Shown piece by piece: positions 58,072 through 64,000 of a DNA stretch of 64,000 nt; position 1 is the stretch's first letter, and each line of letters begins with the position of its first letter. Below the pieces are notes generated by a model that did no database searches, had not been told where the DNA came from, and saw only the letters and a list, made by a program, of their open reading frames with translations. This DNA is from Paraperibacillus marinus (GTDB lineage Bacteria > Bacillota > Bacilli > Bacillales > DSM-1321): the NCBI RefSeq assembly GCF_046237605.1, contig NZ_CP143542.1:1240001-1304000 (forward strand). The letters are read 5' to 3'. The position numbers and the translations under genes are program-made.

Positions 58072-58512
58072 TTGGAAGAGAACAAACAAAACAATGACTT
58101 CACATCGGAGAATACAACAGAAGATGAACATCTTGAAACCACGGCACAGGGCAGAAATATCCTGAACCACGGTGACAGCCAGATGAATACGGATGACTCG
58201 TCCGGATCCCGGCATAACCAATACTGGGAAGAAAGCGCGGCAGAGCTCGCGCCAGGCCTTGGAGAACTTGATAAAGGCGTGGCGAAAGATGGAGAGCAGA
58301 ACCGTGCTGGCGAGGGAAAAGGCATGGGATATGCTGCTTTGATTCTGGCCATCATTTCCCTGTTTGCAGTTCCGGTATTATTCGGAGGCATCGCAATCGT
58401 CCTTGGTTTTATCGCAAGAAGGAGCGAAGCATCCCGAAAGCTTGGGGCTTGGGCTATTGGCATTGGAATCTTTTCGTTAATCATCGGAGTGTTGATTCTC
58501 CCCTTCTTTTAG
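58072..58512 (+). CDS. yqfX: YqfX family membrane protein
   Basis: A 146-residue protein: a polar, acidic N-terminal half (about 1-80, rich in Asn, Glu and Asp) followed by two membrane helices (about 83-112 and 122-145) of the DUF4190-like kind, with the GxxxRR segment FIARRSEASRKLGAWAIGIG between them. Function is unknown. The TTG start at 58072 follows GTGGGGGAT. It is convergent with ispG across a strong terminator. Confidence 0.82.
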   Translation: MEENKQNNDFTSENTTEDEHLETTAQGRNILNHGDSQMNTDDSSGSRHNQYWEESAAELAPGLGELDKGVAKDGEQNRAGEGKGMGYAALILAIISLFAVPVLFGGIAIVLGFIARRSEASRKLGAWAIGIGIFSLIIGVLILPFF

Positions 58513-58526
58513 CCGAAGCATAGAAA

Positions 58527-58557
58527 AAGAGGCTGACCTGGTCAGCCTCTTTTCCAA
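58527..58557. terminator. Terminator between yqfX and ispG
   Basis: AAGAGGCTGACC / GGTCAGCCTCTT perfect stem at 58528-58552. T residues follow on the plus strand, and on the minus strand TTTTTC-type sequence also follows, so it can serve both convergent genes. Confidence 0.92.
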
Positions 58558-58561
58558 TTGA

Positions 58562-59659
58562 TTAAACTTCCATCGCTTGTTTAGCGAAATATTCTTCAGC
58601 AATCTTATCGATCTCTTTTTTTAGTTCTTCGACCATGGTTGCTTCAGGGACTTTGCGGACGGTCTTCCCTTTTCTGAACAGAAGACCTTCCCCCCTGGCG
58701 CCTGCGATGCCGATATCTGCTTCGCGTGCTTCACCGGGACCATTTACTGCACAGCCGAGTACTGCCACCTTGATTGGAGCCTTGATGGTCTGGATGTATT
58801 CCTCCACTTCGTTGGCAATGCTGATCAAGTCAATTTCGATACGGCCGCATGTCGGGCAGGAAATCAATGTAGCAGCATTTGAAATCAGTCCAAATGACTT
58901 CAGGAGTTCTCTTGCGACCTTCACTTCCTCAACAGGATCGGCACTCAGTGATACCCTGAGTGTATTGCCGATTCCCATGCTCAGAATGGCACCAAGGCCG
59001 GCTGCACTCTTTACCGTTCCAGCGAACAGGGTGCCTGACTCGGTGATGCCGAGGTGAAGGGGGTAATCGAACGCCTTGGCTGCCTTCGTATAGGCTTCTA
59101 TGGCAAGATTGACATCGGATGCCTTCATGGAAACAATGATGTCATGAAAATCAAGGTCCTCCAGGATCTTGATATGATGGAGGGCACTTTCAACCATGCC
59201 GTCAGCTGTTGGATATCCGTATTTCTCAATGATCTTACGTTCCAGGGAACCGGCATTGACGCCGATACGGATCGGAATTCCCTTTGCTTTTGCAGCTTTG
59301 ACCACTGCTTCGACTTTCTCCCTGCGGCCGATATTGCCGGGATTGATCCTGATTTTATCAGCACCGCCCTCGATTGCTTTCAGGGCCAGCTTGTAATCGA
59401 AATGGATGTCTACTACAAGCGGAATATTGATTTGTTTCTTTATATCTGCAATCGCGTCTGCAGCCCTTTCGTCTGGACAGGCTACACGGACGACCTGGCA
59501 GCCGGCTTCCTCCAGCCGCTTTATCTCGGCAACAGTCGCTTCTACGTCATGTGTCTTTGTGGTGGTCATGCTCTGGATGATGACCTGGTTATTGCCGCCG
59601 ATCGTCAGGTTTCCTACCTTTACGGGACGGGTTTTAGTACGATGTATGATTTCACTCAC
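58562..59659 (-). CDS. ispG: 4-hydroxy-3-methylbut-2-enyl diphosphate synthase
   Basis: A 365-residue [4Fe-4S] enzyme of the MEP pathway, one step before IspH. The N-terminal TIM barrel includes QSMTTTKTHDVEAT and IRINPGNIG. The C-terminal cluster domain has CPTCGR and GCAVNGPGEA. The start is GTG at 59659 after AAGGAGAG. Together with ispH at 50.2-51.2 kb, both iron-sulfur steps of isoprenoid synthesis are in this window. Confidence 0.97.
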   Translation of the reverse strand: MSEIIHRTKTRPVKVGNLTIGGNNQVIIQSMTTTKTHDVEATVAEIKRLEEAGCQVVRVACPDERAADAIADIKKQINIPLVVDIHFDYKLALKAIEGGADKIRINPGNIGRREKVEAVVKAAKAKGIPIRIGVNAGSLERKIIEKYGYPTADGMVESALHHIKILEDLDFHDIIVSMKASDVNLAIEAYTKAAKAFDYPLHLGITESGTLFAGTVKSAAGLGAILSMGIGNTLRVSLSADPVEEVKVARELLKSFGLISNAATLISCPTCGRIEIDLISIANEVEEYIQTIKAPIKVAVLGCAVNGPGEAREADIGIAGARGEGLLFRKGKTVRKVPEATMVEELKKEIDKIAEEYFAKQAMEV

Positions 59660-59721
59660 GTGTATTCTCTCCTTCAGGAAAAAGCGGCTTACAGCCTGCT
59701 TTTATTTCTGTACACAATGTT

Positions 59722-59751
59722 ATTGTACCAACTTTACGCTGTTTTTGACAA
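59722..59751 (-). promoter_or_regulatory. Predicted sigma-A promoter of ispG
   Basis: On the minus strand TTGTCA (59751-59746), 18-base spacer, TACAAT (59727-59722), 63 bases before the ispG start. Confidence 0.7.
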
Positions 59752-59774
59752 GAATACGCATATTTGTTGATTAT

Positions 59775-60104
59775 TCAATAAGAGGGAATCTTATAGGTTC
59801 TGCCAATCTGGATATCTTCAGGGCTCAGACCTTGATTCAAGGCTTGAAAATCCTTGATGATGTTTTCTATCGGCTCTGTTATTTTCCCTTCCTGCTCTTC
59901 TATTAACGAAAGGATCGTGTCACCCGGCTCTATCTGTACCTCCACGTAATCCATCCGGGGTTCCGTTCGTTCAGCCTTTTCGGGAGGCTCAGCCTGCTCG
60001 GCCGGGGTAGCGGACGCCTGTTTCTGGAGAGTTCCGGAAGTGAGATCATAATAGATGATGAAGAGTATAAAGCATAGGACCAGTAAATAAATAATCCGTT
60101 TCAT
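59775..60104 (-). CDS. yqfZ: LysM-domain protein YqfZ
   Basis: A 109-residue membrane-anchored protein with an N-terminal hydrophobic helix (residues 4-20), a Pro/Glu/Ala linker, and one LysM domain (about 52-109: VEVQIEPGDTILSLIEEQEG and DIQIGRTYKIP). LysM binds N-acetylglucosamine polymers, so an extracytoplasmic, wall-facing position is inferred. The family is found next to ispG in Bacillus. No enzyme domain is visible. Confidence 0.88.
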   Translation of the reverse strand: MKRIIYLLVLCFILFIIYYDLTSGTLQKQASATPAEQAEPPEKAERTEPRMDYVEVQIEPGDTILSLIEEQEGKITEPIENIIKDFQALNQGLSPEDIQIGRTYKIPSY

Positions 60105-60207
60105 GCGGGAACCTCCGGGGAGATGCTTTTGATTAACTATATTCCATCATTTTTCATATATTCCTGTTTGGAAGATAAAATAGATAGAAATCATAGAAAA
60201 TAAACAT

Positions 60208-60390
60208 GAGTTTTCAACCCGGACCCATGCTCGTAATGGGACCTGGAAAAGAGCAGGAACAAACACAATAAGGCGGTGGAGCGGAGTAAGGCATACCAGG
60301 AATGCCAGAAAGATAAATGTTGTTCACGCTTAGCTGCAGGAAGCTTCATGATACATACAGCTCCGCCGCTTTTCCACTGAAAACAAATCT
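60208..60390 (+). repeat. Dispersed intergenic repeat, copy B
   Basis: Begins GAGTTTTC and contains TGGAAAAG (60244-60251), GAGCAGGAACAAACACAATA, GGCGGTGGAGCGGAG, GCAGGAAGCTTCATGATACA and CTTTTCCA (60369-60376). The first and last 8-base elements are perfect inverted repeats, giving the look of terminal inverted repeats. Directly followed by copy C with a 183-base period. Closely similar to copy A at 50039. Confidence 0.85.
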
Positions 60391-60560
60391 GAGTTTTCTT
60401 CTCGCAGCTCATGCATGGAAAGGAACCTGGACAAGAGCAGGAACCAACACAATGGGGCGGTGGAGCGGAGTCAGGCGCAGGCAGGATAAATGGAGTTCAC
60501 ACATGGCTTCAGGAAGCCTCGTGATCCATAAGCTCCGCTCCTTTTCCACAGAAAAAAGCC
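60391..60560 (+). repeat. Dispersed intergenic repeat, copy C
   Basis: Tandem neighbour of copy B: GAGTTTTC, CGCAGCTCATGCATGGAAAG, GAGCAGGAACCAACACAAT, GGCGGTGGAGCGGAG (GGAGCGGAG pairs perfectly with CTCCGCTCC at about 60533-60541) and CTTTTCCA at 60541-60548. More diverged in the middle than A and B. It lies just beyond the 3' end of yqgB. Copies B and C fill the 460-base gap between yqgB and yqfZ; nothing else is seen there. Confidence 0.85.
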
Positions 60561-60564
60561 GCGT

Positions 60565-61347
60565 TTATGCCCGCGTCTTTTGTTTCGGTGCTGGAATTTC
60601 CCGGATTGATAAGTATAATATGACGAGTGTGACGCCCCAAATCAGCGCGGAGCGGTAATACATATAGGCCATGAATGAATCCATAATGGTAAAGAATACG
60701 GTGATAAGGGTGATACTGTAAGCTGTCAGCCTGAACAAATGCCTGTACTGCAGCTTTCTTTTTAATAGTCTGGCCGCAAGCAGCCCTGCCACAGCAATCA
60801 GTGTTACCTCAAAGAACAAGACGGCGCTTGATGATAAATAAACAACGAGTGACAAAACAGGCAGAAGGATGAAGGAAAGCTTCTGGACAGACTGAAGTGT
60901 GCTTGCCGCAGAGTCATTGTCGATCGTAACACCGCCAGCCATTGAATAGGGATAGGACTGTGAGTTGCCTCCTCCGGTAAATACAAATTCTTTTTCAAGG
61001 AGGGCAATGGTCCTCGCGGATTTTGCTTCTATGTCCTCAGTCTTGATAGAGCCGGTATCATCCATTATGAAAGTGAAGCTTCCTTTTTCTGTGGTGTAAG
61101 GCTCATCCTTCGAAGTTTTAAGTGTGCCATCCTTTATCTCGAAAGAAGGAAGCTCTGTTTTTAATATTTCTCTGCCCGCCTTGATTCCCTGTACAATTTC
61201 TGTGTTCATCAGGATAAGGGAGGGAAGCACTGATAGGAAAGATAGGAAAAATAGATAGAGAATGGTCTTGCCGATCCCCTGGAACCTGAATTTGGCAATG
61301 TCCTTAGGGGAATAAAGACTTTTAATGAATTGTGTAAAAATATTCAT
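60565..61347 (-). CDS. yqgB: DUF1189 membrane protein YqgB
   Basis: A 260-residue DUF1189 protein. A short cytoplasmic N-terminus (FIKSLYSPKDIAKFRFQGIG, the family signature) is followed by a first helix (about 27-47), an extracytoplasmic domain (about 48-155), and four helices to the C-terminus. Function is unknown. ATG 61347 with GAGGTG upstream is preferred over the in-frame GTG inside that site. It ends next to repeat copy C. It diverges from yqgC. Confidence 0.85.
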   Translation of the reverse strand: MNIFTQFIKSLYSPKDIAKFRFQGIGKTILYLFFLSFLSVLPSLILMNTEIVQGIKAGREILKTELPSFEIKDGTLKTSKDEPYTTEKGSFTFIMDDTGSIKTEDIEAKSARTIALLEKEFVFTGGGNSQSYPYSMAGGVTIDNDSAASTLQSVQKLSFILLPVLSLVVYLSSSAVLFFEVTLIAVAGLLAARLLKRKLQYRHLFRLTAYSITLITVFFTIMDSFMAYMYYRSALIWGVTLVILYLSIREIPAPKQKTRA

Positions 61348-61472
61348 GCTTGAAAACACCTCAGAACGTCAGTTATCCCTCTATTTTAGCCTCTATTCAA
61401 TCGTTAGACAACAAGCTTTTGGAAATGGGGAGCAGTGTTCCTGTATGATATCAGGTAAGGGAGGTTTGAATT

Positions 61473-61955
61473 TTGAGTGTATTATACTGGATCATTATAT
61501 CAGTTATGTTTGCGATTGGATTTGCCGGCCTGGTATTTCCAATCATTCCGGGGGTTTTATTCCTTGCAGGAGGGATGCTGCTGTATGGCCTGTTTTTCTC
61601 CTTTGAGCCATTCACTGTCCCGTTTTGGATCATACAGGGGCTGCTCGTGATCCTGCTGTTTGCAGCAGACTATCTGGCAAATTTATTCGGCGTGAAAAAA
61701 TTCGGCGGCTCCCGGGCTGGTGTATGGGGAAGCACAATCGGCCTTATTGCCGGCCCGTTCATCATCCCTGTGTTTGGCATCCTGATCGGGCCTTTCCTTG
61801 GTGCAGTCCTTGCCGAACTTCTCGTACACAGGAAACATCCTGCCGCTGCGGTTAAAATTGGAATCGGATCTCTGTTCGGATTTTTGTCAGGAGCTGCCGC
61901 CAAGGGGGTCATCCAGCTCGCCATGGTGATCTATTTCCTGATAAAAGTGCTGTAG
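61473..61955 (+). CDS. yqgC: DUF456 membrane protein YqgC
   Basis: A 160-residue DUF456 protein made mostly of membrane helices, with the glycine-rich family pattern GFAGLVFPIIPGVLFLAG near the start and FGSRAG-like KKFGGSRAGVWGSTIGLIAG in the middle, repeated as two internal halves. Function is unknown. The TTG start at 61473 follows AAGGGAGGT. Length equals that of the B. subtilis orthologue. It stands upstream of sodA but is probably a separate unit. Confidence 0.87.
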   Translation: MSVLYWIIISVMFAIGFAGLVFPIIPGVLFLAGGMLLYGLFFSFEPFTVPFWIIQGLLVILLFAADYLANLFGVKKFGGSRAGVWGSTIGLIAGPFIIPVFGILIGPFLGAVLAELLVHRKHPAAAVKIGIGSLFGFLSGAAAKGVIQLAMVIYFLIKVL

Positions 61956-62094
61956 GGAAAAAAAAGATAGGCATGCTGGATACTAAAAATTTGAAACGCC
62001 CCATGAACTTTGTTAATCTAAAATCAAAGTCTTGCTTCATATGAACCTTTGGGCAGGAACTAAAAATCATGGTACATAGAAAGGGGTATTTTAA

Positions 62095-62700
62095 ATGGCT
62101 TTTGAATTACCGCAATTACCTTACTCTTATGATGCATTAGAACCAAGCATTGATAAGGAAACAATGAACATACATCATACGAAGCACCATAATACTTATG
62201 TAACAAACCTGAACAATGCACTTGAAGGCAGCGAGCTTGCTTCAAAGAGCGTTGAAGAAGTAATCTCAAATCTTGATGCAGTACCAGAAAACGTCCGTAC
62301 TGCTGTACGCAACAACGGTGGCGGCCACGCTAACCACTCTCTGTTCTGGCAGATTCTGTCTCCAAATGGGGGCGGCGAGCCAACAGGCGAGCTGGCTGAA
62401 GCAATCAACAGCAAATTCGGCAGCTTCGAAAACTTCAAAGAAGAATTCGCTAAAGCAGCCACAACACGCTTTGGATCTGGCTGGGCATGGCTTGCCGTCA
62501 ATAATGGAGAGCTTGAAGTGACAAGCACACCAAACCAGGACAACCCGCTTATGGAAGGCAAAACTCCAATACTTGGACTGGATGTCTGGGAGCATGCTTA
62601 CTACCTGAAATATCAAAACCGCCGTCCAGAGTACATCAACACTTTCTGGAATGTTGTAAACTGGGATGAAGTCAGCAGCCGTTACAGCCAAGCTAAGTAA
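62095..62700 (+). CDS. sodA: Superoxide dismutase (Mn/Fe)
   Basis: A 201-residue Mn/Fe-type superoxide dismutase protecting against superoxide. Metal ligands: His in MNIHHTKHH (about 27), His in NGGGHANHSLFW (about 82), and Asp and His in LDVWEHAYYLKYQNRRPEY. GGWAWL-type SGWAWLAVN is also present. The residues favour the Mn type, as for B. subtilis SodA, but metal use is an inference. AGAAAGGGG precedes the ATG. Confidence 0.96.
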   Translation: MAFELPQLPYSYDALEPSIDKETMNIHHTKHHNTYVTNLNNALEGSELASKSVEEVISNLDAVPENVRTAVRNNGGGHANHSLFWQILSPNGGGEPTGELAEAINSKFGSFENFKEEFAKAATTRFGSGWAWLAVNNGELEVTSTPNQDNPLMEGKTPILGLDVWEHAYYLKYQNRRPEYINTFWNVVNWDEVSSRYSQAK

Positions 62701-62779
62701 TACCCTGTGATATGACAATAGATTACCGAGGAACCGGGATCACGGTTCTTCGGTGAATCGGGAATACATTCAACACACC

Positions 62780-62812
62780 GCCCAGAGAATAAAAGCTCTG
62801 GGCGTTTTTTGT
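62780..62812 (+). terminator. Terminator after sodA
   Basis: CGCCCAGAG / CTCTGGGCG perfect stem at 62780-62804 with a 7-base loop, followed by six T residues. A second hairpin (AACCG/CGGTT) lies at about 62732-62747. Confidence 0.93.
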
Positions 62813-63074
62813 TTGGTGCTTGTATACAATTCACCCTGACTGTCCGGCGAAAAGAAGGTAGATATCTTTATAAAGGAGAGGTTTTGTCATCTGTCAAAAA
62901 TGAAAAGAACATTCATAAAGAGACTTTCAGTCAATTTTATTTTTAAACCGGATTCGCCGCCTTTTTGGTATTCTTCCAGGGCATTTAAACGGCTTCATAT
63001 GGATTTCCCCTGTTTTTACATAATTTGAACGGTTTCTCCCCAAACTAGAAGTGACCACAAAGGGGAGTTCAAAT
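62813..63074 (+). other. Intergenic region before yqgE
   Basis: The sodA-yqgE gap is 374 bases in all. Besides the terminator I see AAAGGAGAGG at 62872-62881 followed by only a 20-codon frame, which I do not call a gene, and a CTCCCC (63036-63041) / GGGGAG (63062-63067) pair that could cover the yqgE ribosome binding site. No firm promoter. Confidence 0.4.
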
Positions 63075-64000
63075 ATGAGTTTTATAAAAAAATGGGTGGG
63101 CGATCAGGACCTGCCGAAGGATTTAAACCTGCTGCTTGTGATCGGCGGGCTTTATTCTTTAAGCGGGGCTTTATCCCATACGTTTGTCAATGTGTATTTG
63201 TGGAAACAGTCCGGCAGGCTGATGGACCTTGGCATCTATAATCTTTCAGTGGTGTTTCTTCAGATTCTCACATTCATCCTTGCAGGCCGCTGGGCTAAGA
63301 AGATGGACCGCACCATTGTGCTCAGGATAGGAGTCATCTTCCTGGCACTGTTCTATCTGGCTGTCCTCATAATCGGCGAACATGCGACATCCTTCCTGTT
63401 TGTGCTGGGAGGATTGCTCGGGATTGGTTATGGCTTTTACTGGCTGGCCTTCAATGTGCTTACCTTTGAGATAACAGAGCCTCATACGAGAGATTTTTTC
63501 AATGGATTCATGGGCATCCTTAGTTCTTCTGGAGGGATGGTCGGACCGATACTTGCCGGGCTGATTATTTCCCGGTTTGAAACATTCATCGGATATACGA
63601 TTGTTTTTGCCATATCGCTTGCCTTATTCACGGTTGCCGTAGTCTTAAGCTTTTATTTAAAGAGGCGGCCGGCGGACGGGCGTTATCTTTTCCTTCGCAT
63701 CATTGAAGAAAGGAAGGAGAATTACAACTGGCGCCTCATTACAAATGCCCACTTCTTCCAGGGGCTGAGGGAAGGGACCTTTGCTTTCATCATTTCCATC
63801 TTCGTTTTCGTGGCAACGGGCAGTGAGCTTGCACTTGGCACATATGGACTGGTCAATTCGGGTATTTCATTCATAACCTATTATTTTGTATCCCGCTATA
63901 TAAAAGGGCCGCAAAGGAAAACATCCATCCTGATCGGGGGAATAGGGCTTTATATATCCATATTCCTGATCGTCTTTGACCTGAGCTATGCCAGACTTCT
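63075..64000 (+). CDS. yqgE: MFS transporter YqgE, 5' part only
   Basis: Start of a major facilitator superfamily protein that runs off the window; 308 codons are visible. ATG 63075 follows AGGGGAG. About eight to nine hydrophobic helices can be seen, with the loop FEITEPHTRDFFNGFMG and the motif-A-like RWAKKMDRTIVLRIG between helices 2 and 3. The Bacillus orthologue yqgE follows sodA in the same orientation. The substrate is not known. Confidence 0.88.
   Translation, partial: MSFIKKWVGDQDLPKDLNLLLVIGGLYSLSGALSHTFVNVYLWKQSGRLMDLGIYNLSVVFLQILTFILAGRWAKKMDRTIVLRIGVIFLALFYLAVLIIGEHATSFLFVLGGLLGIGYGFYWLAFNVLTFEITEPHTRDFFNGFMGILSSSGGMVGPILAGLIISRFETFIGYTIVFAISLALFTVAVVLSFYLKRRPADGRYLFLRIIEERKENYNWRLITNAHFFQGLREGTFAFIISIFVFVATGSELALGTYGLVNSGISFITYYFVSRYIKGPQRKTSILIGGIGLYISIFLIVFDLSYARL

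Noticed and set aside
59054..59770. 238-codon plus-strand frame antisense to ispG
   Set aside because: ispG is complete and certain on the other strand; the antisense frame has no supporting signals.
1..64000. CRISPR array, tRNA or rRNA genes, insertion sequences, prophage or defence systems
   Set aside because: None could be supported. The only repeats are the two non-coding families described, with neither regular short spacers nor transposase genes, and no tRNA-like cloverleaf was recognised.

Overview
The window is a stretch of chromosome from an endospore-forming Bacillaceae species (Bacillus sensu lato, low to moderate GC). The evidence is the gene order, which follows the aroE-to-yqgE segment of the Bacillus subtilis chromosome almost gene for gene. 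Sporulation genes (gpr, spoIIP, yqfC, yqfD), competence genes (comER, comEA-EB-EC), strong AGGAGG-type ribosome binding sites, frequent TTG/GTG starts, and T-box and CIRCE regulation agree with this. I cannot name the species. No rRNA, tRNA, CRISPR array, prophage or insertion sequence is visible. This is core genome rather than an island.

Layout. (1) 1-3058: 3' end of aroE, then yhbY, nadD, yqeK, rsfS and yqeM in one overlapping operon. (2) 3131-7671: comER, divergent from comEA-comEB-comEC (DNA uptake), then yqzM. (3) 7992-14335: holA, rpsT, gpr, spoIIP, yqxA and lepA. (4) 14409-24033: hemW, then a CIRCE-controlled heat-shock operon hrcA-grpE-dnaK-dnaJ continuing into prmA, rsmE and mtaB. 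Tandem 141-bp repeats are inserted between dnaK and dnaJ. (5) 24166-29743: deoC, yqeW, rpsU-yqeY, and a sigma-W-type envelope-stress operon yqeZ-floA-yqfB. (6) 29806-37834: yqfC, yqfD, phoH, pgpH, ybeY, dgkA, cdd, era, yqzL and recO. (7) 37862-41110: glyQ-glyS behind a glycine T-box. (8) 41420-46778: ccpN-ppsR, then the macromolecular-synthesis operon yqxD (frameshifted)-dnaG-rpoD. (9) 46925-54494: a membrane protein of unknown function, cccA, trmK, yqfO, ispH, yqfQ (VrrA-like), cshB and nfo. (10) 54788-64000: yqfT, a Zur-regulated zinc importer znuC-znuB-zur, yqfW, yqfX, ispG, yqfZ, yqgB, yqgC, sodA and the start of an MFS transporter.

The genes work mainly in information processing (replication: holA, dnaG; transcription: rpoD; translation and ribosome assembly: rsfS, rpsT, rpsU, lepA, era, ybeY, prmA, rsmE, trmK, glyQS), protein quality control, DNA uptake and repair (comE, recO, nfo), metal and redox homeostasis, isoprenoid synthesis, and sporulation or germination.

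No clearly new gene system is present. The least explained signals are non-coding. One is a tandem 141-bp hairpin repeat between dnaK and dnaJ with a degenerate relative near 54.67 kb. Another is a second family of about 180-bp repeats at 50.04, 60.21 and 60.39 kb. A third is an inverted repeat bracketing yqzL. A single-base frameshift also splits yqxD just upstream of dnaG-rpoD, and the sequence there matches the sigma-H consensus. All identifications come from reading motifs and from remembered families. No database search was run.
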